64,000 bases of DNA from Amoebophrya sp. A120 (lineage: Eukaryota; Sar; Dinophyceae; Syndiniales; Amoebophryaceae). Numbering within the stretch: the stretch's first letter is position 1; each line of letters starts with the position of its first letter. The DNA lies in contig CAJINV010000019.1 of NCBI GenBank assembly GCA_905178155.1, positions 564,475 to 628,474 of the forward strand, in the 5' to 3' direction. Shown piece after piece: positions 21,955 through 33,900 of the stretch. The position numbers were made by a program, and so were the translations under genes. The notes under the pieces are model-generated. The model searched no databases. It saw nothing but the letters and a program-made list of their open reading frames with translations, and was not told where the DNA came from.

Positions 21955-24900
21955 ATGTCAGCCATTAGCCACACTACCGAAGAAGAGGAAAACTTTTCCC
22001 CTGGGTCTACTCCCGAAATCTCAAGATTTTTTTATGACCTGCTCAAACGTTACAATCTCAAGCGTTGCAATAGAATCTGGGATTTGTCTTGCATGATGAG
22101 CATGACACACTCGCAGAGCGTTCCACTATCTGCGATACAAATTTCGCCAGATTATAGTGCGGTTTGGAGCTCCGAAACTTGTCATGCGCAATCCTGTGGG
22201 AAGAGACTAGATCATGCACTCTTGCATCACAGATTTCTCTATTCTATTGTAACGTTGGAGATTGTAACACCTCACGAGCGGGTTATATTTTTAGCAACCA
22301 ACTCTCCGACGACTCCCCGCCAGCGGACATCCGAAAGGTCTCTGTGTCCTGTCCAAAGGTGTTTGTGTCCCCAGCGAGCGGCGCGAACCGGGGGGGCGAA
22401 ACCGAAATGGCCTCGTCGACGACTTTATCAAATGCAAAAATGTCTGGGTCTGAAAGGATGCGAACTTGTGATGCGTATTTCGGATCCTACAAAGACCTGT
22501 GATGCATGACGTGCAAAAGGTGCCCACTTCTGGCCATGCTGAGAGGGCATTTCTCATGCAGAATACGCATCACCAAGGAGCTCCAGAACCTGTGATGCTA
22601 GGCCCTGCATTCCAGACGTGGGGGAGCTTGGAAAAACTGCATGACATATCTCGGAATCTCCCAGACCCCGACACTTTTGCAGTTCATAGTCCTCCCAGAG
22701 CGACCAAGTTGTGTCCTCCTGCTCCGGCGCAGCTGCGGAGCAAGTTGCGGGGGAACCGGAATCTTCGGATCCATTCCCGCAGTAAGTTCTAGAGGGGGTT
22801 CATCATATTGAAAGTGTCGCTTGGTTCTGCTACAAAGAACTTAAGTATGTTCCGCGCACCAGGGTCGACTTCAAGGTTTGTTTTTGTACTGACATGATCT
22901 TTGCATCATGCGAGACTACATCTGTCAATAATTTTTTGCATGACAAAAAACCATCTTAGGTCCGCAGCGGTCGGGGTTTCGGGGATTTTGCAACCCACGA
23001 CGAGGTCGGTCGACGTGACCCCACGGTCAGCAGGTGGGCTGAACAATTCTCCGCAGAAAGAAAACAAGACCTGGCTCGGGCAGGCTTTCGAAACGGCGAT
23101 TAGCACGGTATAGTGCTGCATAGCAATCTGGCAACATCGGTAGTATGACATCAAAACGCCTGGCTTTGCTGGCATCAAGCCGTGAATGACAGATTGATTA
23201 ACGTAGTACTTTTTTACCTGAAAAACAAAAATTTCTTTTGAAACTAGGTGTACGACCAGAGCAAGCAGAAGTCCGCAGCGCCGGCTGTCTCTACGACGCT
23301 GCACGAAGGCGATATGGGTGTGTCAGGATTGCTATCGTCAAAGTTGAAATAACTTGTAATGCATAAAATCGATACCAGTTGGACGCCCAATTTTCAAGCA
23401 GTGCGTGACAAATTTTCCGAGCGCCGGAATCCGATTCGTCATGCTGTTTGGGCACAGACGACTGCTTTTGTCATGCTACTTTAGCAGCTCTATACCAAAC
23501 CCGAAACAGGCTCACAATCGGCCTCATTTGCAATCCCTGCAAGAGAGGCACTCCATGCCTTGCAATTTCTGCATGAGAAATTATTTCAACTTTGAGGATT
23601 TCAATCCTGACGCTTCCATAGGCGAGCAGATGTTTACCGAGGAAGAGTTTTTCCTCCCCTCCAAAGATTCTTCCCCTGCTGCGGGGGTGGTGCAAATGCA
23701 CACCGAACTACCCGTGCTGAAATCCGGGTCGTTGGCTGTGGAAAATCAACAAGTAGAACACCAGCAGAACATTGTAGTGCAAAGTACTGCAGCCACTACT
23801 ACCGCAACTTCCGGAGCACTAGGCCAGCATCAACAACAACAGCCTGTTCATCATCTTGCAGGAGCTCCGGCAAACTACACGACAACGGACAACCTGAAAC
23901 GCACGGAATTTATTTCCGACCCGGAAAATAGCAGTACGAATATTAACAACCGTGGTGCTGTTTTCAAGCGAAACACCAACACCGGGGAGCAGCAGGACCG
24001 AGAGCAGAGTGCCAACCTTGGATCTACTACGATCTCGCGGGAGGTTAAGATGGAACCTCGGGAGCTGTTTATTACAATGAAAAGTGCCCCCCACCCCCAA
24101 AGTTGCAAAAATTTGTGATGCGAAGTTTCCAAATGAAAACTTTTTGTCATGCATGAAAGGAGTATGAATCTTTCTGATGCAGATTCTAGTCGTGGGTGTT
24201 TCGCATCGCTTGCATGACAAGCGCCGCTCTTGCTGGGATCTTTTGCATTGCAAATTTTTGCTATTCACGATCGGAAATCTGTGATGCTGATACATGCAAG
24301 AGGGCGAATGTTTCATTTGGAAAGATTTGCAATACAAATGCTTTCAAGTTCGGGGAGGGGGGTATTTTTCATCGTAATACTGTTTCGCACGCCAATTACG
24401 ACGACCGGACGGGGTATCAAATGCAAAAATGTCTGGGTCTGGAAGAATGCAACTTGTCATGGTAAATCTGAAGCATGCAAAAATCTGTGTTGCCTGAGTG
24501 CCAAAAGCTGTCCACTTTTGACGAAGTTGGGAGGGAGTTTCTCATGGAGGATAGGCATGAGAGAGATCGCACAGAATCTGTCATGGTAGGTCCTGCATTC
24601 CAGACCTCATGGGTCCTGGAAAAGCTGCATGACAAATCGCGCACTCTTCCAGACCCAGACATACTTGCATTTGATACAACGGGGCTTTTTGGACGTCGGT
24701 GGGGAACAAGGTTTCGAGGCGGCGGATGAAATGAGGGAGGAGGTAGAAGTAGAAGTTTTGGGACTCAACATTTGGATACGAAAGCCGAGTGCTAGCGCGT
24801 GCTTCTCCTATGTCGTAAAGATTGGATTATAAATATTACTTAGCACACAACTTCTTCTTCCTCGTGCTCTGTTGTGCCAGCGTGAAAAATTTCAAATCGA

Positions 24901-27900
24901 AATCAACAGGCCAAGCAACGCACCCAGGAATCCATTCGATTAAGCGCGAACGCCTTTCTGATGTCCTCTCCTTTGTTATTGCAAGGAAAAATCCCCCCTC
25001 CCCATATTGACGAGGTGCGTTTTCGAAAATTTGTGTTACCCATTTGTGACCACAAATCGCATCTGTGTTGCAAGAAGGCAACTCCACAGGCTCGGCCGCA
25101 TTGTGCAGGCGGATTGTCATGCTGCTGAGCCTACAGCGCGGACGTTTTACATGCGAGCTGCCTAGGCAAAAGCCTTTCTCCCCAGGCTCGATAGGGGCCT
25201 GCAGTCCTCTCTAGCAAGACGAATCTGATTTGTGTACGCAAATCCAGCATCAGAAACTTCGTTTTGATATGGGGAGGGGGGGTTTTTCCTTTTGATATTT
25301 GTCTTCCAACGCGCCGGAGTCGATATCCGACGGCATTTCTGATCTGCAGGAGCCCTCGGGCAAAGGCGAAAGGGGAGCGCTGCAGCACACGGAACAAATG
25401 CTGCGAGGAACGAACAGCGGCTTAGTTACTACAACGTCGGAGAACGACGCGTCTCAGTCTTTTATGGTATGAATTAGTGCTACAAGCAACTAGGAAACAA
25501 CGAAATCTGCATGTAAACCATGACGATAAAAATAGCTTAGCAACTAATATTTTCTACTCCCGATATGCAGGACTGAGAAACATCAGAAAATATTACAGAG
25601 AAACTCATACACGACAGGCCACGACCGCCATCAAAGCAGTGATTCACGATGACTCCCCTTCCGAGCTGCCGGAAGGTGAACCCGAGCGGTATCGACCCTC
25701 CAGGCTGCAGGCGACCATCAGTGCGACCGGGGATTGTGACATCACGGATAAAAAATTTGTATCCCAGACAAAAAAGCAGGCAGGGCGTATGTGTAATGCA
25801 AAAACAAATACACAGAAAAATCTGTCATGGGCGTCCCCATAGCGCGCTATTTAGGGTATGCAATACAGATTTTATGTATTTTTGCATTAAAAATGTGCCT
25901 TGCCGGCTTTTTTCTGTGTGATAATTTGCCACGCCGGATCATGTGGATATCAACATGGTGGACGATGAAGATTTTTCTGACTATATCGATGAAAAAGATC
26001 ATCTCGAGAACAACAAACATCAGCTGCATTCCGGGGTGAGTACTACCGCCGGCGGGAATAGCTCTTCTTGTGCGACTATCATTTCCACTTCGACATCTAC
26101 TGTGCAGCCACTGGCACAGCAGGTGGTGTCCTGCTCTCCCGCCCAGCAAAACCAAAATCACCCCTTTGGAGAACAAAACCTCGACACGCCGAAGCCTACA
26201 AAGAGCTTCAACCAGCTAGGGAGCTGCGGCACCTACTATCCTGCTACCCCGCCGACGGCCGCGCTGGGGGTGCACCCCGGGGAATTGCACGAGGAGGAGG
26301 ATTCGAATGGCAATAACAGTATGGAATTGCACGCGAGCATTGAGGAAGACGAAGAGCAGGTCGTGGGGCTGCACGACGAAGATCACCTTCTGGCCAGTAC
26401 CGAAGAAGCGCAGGAGGCTGCTGCGGGTGGTGTTTCTGCTACTTTCCTAGGAGCGGTGAAGAACACCAAGGGAACTACGCCGGGAGCTGCACAGGAGACC
26501 CCGGCCAAAATTAATATGCCCTCGCGGAATACAACCGATGTTGCAGCCCCGGTCGGCACGCCCGGGAATGATCCGGTGCCGAAGGAGCACCACGTGCAAC
26601 CCGAGGGGATGAAGTGGGCGGATTTGAAGGGGACTTGTGATCTGGAAGAGGACGAACTGCACAAAGTAGCACAGGGCTCTTCGAGGACCTCCACAAGTTG
26701 TACTCCGCAAATGATGTTGAAGGGCGGTGAACACCAGACGGTACCCCTTGCAGCTGGTGGAAATAATTTGGAAAAGGCGCCAGCAAATAATCTTGGTGTT
26801 ACTGTTGTGAAAACCTCTACTACTTCGACCACGTCTGCAGCTGCTGCTGCTGGTTCATCCGCCCGGGACGTGGACCAAGTCACGCCGACTGCAGTCCACC
26901 AGCGGATTATTGCGGAACTGCAGGCCACGAAAACCAGTGCTGCTGAGGTTGACCGCGAGACAATCACCGCGGGTGGAGGCGCGCCGCAGCTGTTACTGGA
27001 CGGAAACGGTAACATCGTGCTGCCGCGCACCTCGAAAACTAGAACGAGCATGCTTTACAATTCGCTGGAAAACCGGCCAAGTGTGATTTCCGACCGGCCC
27101 CCGGCGTCCGAGGCCGCATTCGAGACGGAAGATCTTCAAGGGCCTCAGCAGAAAGGTTGTGGCGAGAACTTAGCCAGCTGCGAGGAGAAGAAGTCTTTGC
27201 AGGCAAAGAACATTAAACTGATCCCGCCCTCTACGAGTTCTTTGGACGTTCTTGCTAGCTCTACAACAGCGACTGCTACCTCGATGAAAGCCCCGGCTGG
27301 GGCCTCTGTGGAGGATAGTACTTTCAACATTCCAGAAGAGGAAGATGATGATGATTACCTCGGCCCAAATGATAACGAAAACATGGTCGGTGACGAGGAG
27401 GTGTGCGCGACGCCGACACCCAGACACGACGACACGGAGGATTCTCCTTTCCGCTCGCGCCAGCGGTCGCACAGCACCCCAGTTCTGGAGAAGGAGCAAA
27501 AAGCTGCGAAAACGAACAAGAAGGATAATACTTCTATGCAGAAGAAAGACGGTAAAGGTAATAATGGTACTGCAACACCCGCTTCGGCCCGCCGCAAGGA
27601 TCAGTCGAAGACTCCGAAAAATAGTAGCAGGAATGTCAAGCGAAAAAACGCTCCACCCACGCCCCCAGCGCCCCCGGGCGGAATTTTCCCTGGGCCTGCA
27701 GTTCTTGATAATAGGAAAACAGGAGCGTCGGCACAGCAACAGTTGCCGGCGAGTAGTTCGAAAGGCACGACGAGAAACAACAAAGACGAAAACGACAACT
27801 CACTGGTGCCGAAAACCACGCCGAAAAACTCAGATGTTGAGGAGGAAGACATCACTCCGATGAATAATGACCGGTTTCTACCTCCTGGCGATAAGAACGA

Positions 27901-30900
27901 CAAAAAATTGTACCGGGGCAAGAAAAATACCCTTCGCGAGGATGAGGACGGTGCTGACGTAGATCACGAAGATGAAGCTCACGAGATGAACGAAGATGCC
28001 GGCCGTTCGGGCTCGAAGTCCAATCGATCGCGGTCAACGCCGGTTGCAGGGTCGCGCTCGAAGGGCAAAGACAACAAACAAGAATTCAATGTGGAGGTCT
28101 CCGATTTGCCTGCTCGCCTGGAGGAGTCGATGATGGAAGAACTTTTGCAACCGCTGGCGGACGTGTGCCAACCCGAGGATTTTGAGATGCTGATGCCGGA
28201 GGTGCTGCAGGCCGGCGCCCCGACGGTAATCTTCAAGTGCCGGGACAAGAAGACGCAGCAAGCCATTTTTGGCCGGTACAATTCCCTGCCGCGTCGGCTG
28301 ACCAGGTTGTGCAAGGTGATGCCCATGTCGGGGGAAAGGTACCATTTGATGCTGCGGGACCACGAGAAGTCGCGGCAGGCCATGGAACTCACGAAACAGT
28401 TGAAGCCGAGCATGGTGCAGGGCACGTTCGCGTCGCAAGACGGAATCACCGTCTTTATGGAGTCGACGATATCCTGTGCAAAAACGTCCCCTCTCCAGGG
28501 TTGTCATGCAAATGTGCAATGGTAGGAACATTTGCAATGTGCAGCTCCATGAGAGGCATTTCCAATCGCGTTTTGGAATTTGTAATGCTAAAAAGAGGAT
28601 CAGAGCATCGATTTCTCATGCGGCTTCCCTTGCCAACCAGCACTACACTGCAGAGGGGGACTTCTCATGCACAGCTCCCAAAAGTTGGAGATTTGTAGTG
28701 CTAGATTCCCAACTTGACTTTGGGGTGGGGACGTTTTTGCAAAGGATAGACGAAGGGCCAGTCGGAGTTTTGCTTCGTCCGGTGGAAAATCAACAACGTC
28801 GTGGAACCGAACCCCCACTGCCCCAACGGGGAAATCGTTTTCAAAAAACACCATCAGTACGCCGTCGCCATGAGTATGAAATGACAAGTACTTGCTGGGA
28901 TAGGAGCGTTCGCTTTTTCATTATCGTTTAAAGCAGGTATAGAAATTTTAGTGTAGCAGGTTTAGTTCTTGTTCAACATTCCAAGACAGTAAAAGAACTT
29001 TATGATGTGCATGTTGTTCCATGTGAATATTATGCAGGACGACAAAATCTGCTTGACAAAGTCTGTTAAGTAAACCGGTTCCAGCCTTACGCATTCCATA
29101 ATCCGCTCCAAAAGACAAGGCACCTACGCCAATGCCGCCACACTGGGTATCTACAGTACTGAACTTTTTTTGTTTGCTTTTATTTTGCGTCTTTCATTTT
29201 TATGTTGGCTGCATCTTCCCGATGACTGCATGATGATCTACTTGCTGAAAGTAAAGTCTATCTCTCGTCGTCTCCATTGTAGTAAAAGAAATTTGTTCCA
29301 AATGATAAACCCACACTAACTACAAAACAGACGGCCCGGTTTTGTACAACAAGTATGGGAATCGTGTGCAGCAACCCCGCATGCTTCCCTACGGCGTCAA
29401 CCGCACCTTCGGCGGCGGCGGTTTTGGCTACAACGACGGCCCTGGGGGTACTAATCCGATGATGCAGATGAACATGATGGGTATGAATCCGATGGGAGGT
29501 GGTATGCCCGGCGGCCCCATGGGCGGCAATGGTCCTCACGGTCGCAATCACATGGGAGGTGGTGGTGGGAACAACAATATGATGCCGCCTCATATGGGCG
29601 GAGGTAACGGCATGAACATGATGGGAGGTGGACCCAACAACAACAATCGCGGTGGTAATGGCATGATGGGAGGCAATAACGGCGGGATGTACAACAACCA
29701 CGGGAATAACAACAATTTCCCCCGCGGCATGAACAACCACGGGGGGAACAACGGCAATCACATGATGGGCGGAGGAAATAATAGCCACGGGGGCGCCAAT
29801 AACAACATGGGAGGCGGCGGCGGAAATGGTAATGGGCCACCCAATGGACCCCGCAACATGATGCAGATGATGCAAGTGCAGCACCAGCAACGAATGATGG
29901 CCAACATGATGCACAATTCGGGGCCTGGGGGCAATATGAACAACATGATGATGAACAACTTTCCCGGTATGAACAACATGATGAACAACATCTCGTTTGA
30001 CGAAATGCAGATGATGATGCAATTCAATGGCGGCAACAACTTTCCTCCCAACATGATGATGAACAACCGAGGTGGAGGACCGCGCAACGGTGGATCCAAC
30101 ATTATTACAATGAAAAATGCCCCCTCCCCATATCAAAACAGAAATCTGTGATGCAGATTTGTGGTCACAAATCAGCTTTGTGATGCTAGAAGGCAAAATA
30201 AGATGCGGACTGTAGTGCTGTCGAGCGTGGGAAAGCCTTGCAGCTCCAGGATGACAGGAGGCAACTGGAAGTGGGAAACAGCATGACAGATTGCCTGCAA
30301 TTTAGGCCGCAGCTTCGTCTCTTGGCATTCTAGCAATACAATTCGATTTGTGTCCTCAAATACAGCATCACAAATTCGCGCATCTTCCGTTTCCGAAATG
30401 GGGTGGGGGGATTTTTCCCTTTGATACACATGGGAGGTGGCGGCGGTGGCAATCCCTTTGGTGGTCACAACAACATGGGAGGCGGTGGTGGTCCAGGTGG
30501 GTGCATGGACCCTCGACTTTTCGGCATGGGCGGCCCAGGGGGTCCTATGGGCGGCGGAGGAGGTAACATGATGAACAACATGATGGGAGGTGGTGGACCA
30601 AATTCTGGCATGATGGGCGGCGGCGGTCCGGGCAGCGGGCCGTGCAACATGGGCGGAAATAATAACGGGCTGAATGATGGCACTAACATGTTTCGGCAGA
30701 GCATGCGCCAGAGCATGATGAATCACTACATGAACAATCAGCAAGGGGCGGGCTGCAACCGCGGTGGATCCTCCTCTCGTGGCGGGGCAGGTTACAACAA
30801 TAACTACGGGATGAACAATCGCGGTGGAAATGGAAACACGAACAATAATAATTCCTCCAATAATTTCAACGACAACGGCGACAACAGCAACGTGGGCCGA

Positions 30901-33900
30901 AACGACATATCCTGAGGAAAAACGTCCCCACGAGGACCCCACAGTCATCAAGATGGGGGCGTTGCTACACAAATCCACAAGGTCTGGGCGGTTCGCATGA
31001 CACAGTTCGGCTCGCAGTCTAATCGTGTTTAGCCTGTCGCGCAGCCGCATGCGGGTCAAAAATCGATAACTTTATCCTGATTCAGCATGACAAACTACTT
31101 ACCACTTAGCATTGAATGAAAATTTCTCCTGATGGGGCTGCGCATGAGAAACGTCTTTAGGTTTGTATGATTGGCATGACAAGTATGGGAACAAGAAGAT
31201 AGGGACGTTTTTATTTGGGATACGACAATAACAAGCGCAACGCCAGTACTCCCCCGCCGAACCGGCGTGACAGCTGTGGACCGCAAGGGCAACAAGACCA
31301 GAATACTAACCGAAACAGCAGTTCCATGAGCGGGACGGCGACGACAACTGGGGAAAACTGCAACGCAAACTCTGGCCCAACGATCTACGACCAGAATGGC
31401 AACCTGGTTCGCTACAACCGGAACAGCGGCACAGGTGGCTACAACAACCGTGGTAACGGAGGTTCTGGGATGAACAATATCAACTCGATGAACAACAGAG
31501 GTGCTGGCTACAACAATAACAATTTCGGGAACAGCAAGTCTCGCTCGAATATGAAATGCAAATATGATGTCTGGGTCTGGAAGGTCGAACCTGTATTGCA
31601 TGTTTCGCATTCCTAAAAAATCTGTATTGCATAAGCAGCAAAGAAAGCCGCGCCACACTTTCGTCATTCAAAAGCGCAGTTTGTAATGCGTTCTGCGCAT
31701 GAGAAAGCGTTTCAAACATTTGTCATGCTGCGCGGCACTTACAGGCACAGTCAATCATGACCATTCAGCATTACAAGTTTCCAGACCCAGACATATTTGC
31801 ATTTGATATCGAATTCTATGTCGTGTGGCCCGATCAACAAACCGCCGCCGCCGATTGGGGCTGGCGGAAGCATATCATTTGCAAAAATGTCTGGGTCTGG
31901 AAGGATGCGAACCTGTGATGCGCATTTCAGAACAGAGAAAAATATCTCATGCATAGGTAGCAAAATCTGCCCACTTTCTGTCACCAAAATGGAGGATTTG
32001 TCATGCTGATTCGGCATTGCGGAAGCTTCTCGAAACCTGTGATGCTAGAGCTGCCAGGCCAGACTTTCTATGTCATGCAAAAACAGCATGACTCTTCCAG
32101 ACCCAGACACTTTTGCATTTGATAAAGCAACAGTGGCAGTGGCTGCGAACAAAGCATGAACAGCAGTGCGCAGATGTTGAACAACATGGGCGCTGGTGGT
32201 GATAATTCTCGAGTCGTTCTTCCCTCTTCGCATCAAAATCAAAACCAGATCAACACAACGAACAAACAGAGCCAGCACCCGGGTGGATCTACTTCAGGAG
32301 CTGCGGGAGTAGACAACGGGTCGTCCGCCCGCAGGGGCGGAGGTGGGCAACATCACAATACAGCGAGCAAAGAACAACATAACAAAATGGGACAAAACCA
32401 ATTATCCGATGGCCTCTCCTCCATGAGCGAAAACAATGATGCCGACGATTTTTTGAGTTGCGGTAGCGACGACCGGATCACGCACACACTGCAGCCGCAG
32501 AACAGCGTTGGAGGGGGCATGAATAACAATTCCGGTGGTGGCAACCACGGCTACAACTCGATGAACTCTGGTTTTAACAACAACAATAACCGTGGCCCGA
32601 CTTCCATGATGATGAATGATGGTCAACAGCATCAGCTCCGTGGCAGTGCCTCGGTCGCCGGAAACAACAACGCCAGCGGCAAAGAAGTGCAGATGAATCG
32701 CGGAAGCAGCAACCCGAGGAACCATGCGGCCATGGGCGGTGGTGGTGGCGGCGGGCGGAACCGCGAGGGGAAGACGAGCAGCGATTTTCAGTCGAAGATG
32801 GCTTTGCCCATCCCGGCCTCGTATTGCAACGACCAGATGCCCCGACAGGGCAGCGGAAACCACCCGAATATCAATCGGGGTGGAGAACTGCAGATGGGTG
32901 GTAACATGATGAACAGCGGTTCTCAGATGGGAATGGGTGCGGGGAATCATGGCGGAGGAAGCAATATGATGTTGAACAACAGCAATATGGGCAATAACAA
33001 CAATTCGTCTAATATGCACCACAGTAACTCCTTCCGCGAGCAGAGAGACCGATACGGAAACAATAACATGAACACTGGAAGCAACAATTTCAACAACGAC
33101 AACCCACGAGGAACGATGATGAACAACAATCGTGGTTCGGGTAACGGTAATAACATGATGAACAACTCCTCGGGCGGCAACGGAAACAACAGTAACTACA
33201 GTTCGCGCGGCGGTGGAAATAATGCTTTAGCCGCGCAACAAGGTTGTGCTTCTCAACAACAGCAATCCAACGCCCAAGATCCCCACCGCTTCTTTTCCGC
33301 TCCGAACCCGCCGCTGGTGAACCGCGGCACCGCCCGCGGAGGATCCTCGGCGGGAGAGTACAACCAGCCTCCGTTGCCGAACCCGGTGCGCGGAGGCGGT
33401 GGTGGGAACAACTACAGTGGGGGACCTGGAGGAGGTCACGGCCGCGGAGGAGGTAACGGTGGCTACAACGACAACTTCAATAGTGGCGGTGGAAACAACT
33501 ATGGCAACAACGGCGCCCCGGTAGGTGGCATGATGGGCCCGGGCGGCATGGGTACCATGAACAACATGGGTGGTGGACCTGGCGGTCCGATGGGGACTAT
33601 GGGAGGCGGTGGGTTCGGTGGAAACGGCAACGGCGGTGGGTACGGTGGGGGTAACAACATGGGAGGAGGTACTTAGTGTTGTTAGATAATCTTCACACAT
33701 GGTTTCGACGATGAGATTTCAAAACTTTTTTCTTTTGACAAAGTTCTCACTACGTACCTTGCGAGAATGTTGAGAAGACGAAACTAGACCGACGTTTCTA
33801 TCACCCTAAAAATGATCTATCAGGCAACAACTTTCCCCTCGTGAACCGTGGTTCGGGGATGCAACGGCAAATGTTTTCGCAAGGCGGGAACAGCAATAGC

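Noticed and set aside
22820-22876. Possible exon VAWFCYKELKYVPRTRVDFK
   Set aside because: Splice-like flanks exist, but its inclusion shifts the following exon into a frame that stops at 23103 and breaks agreement with later exons.
29258-30196. Long minus-strand open frame rich in His and Val
   Set aside because: It is the antisense shadow of the Asn/Gly/Met repeat exon (ATG/AAC/GGC codons read backwards as CAT/GTT/GCC).
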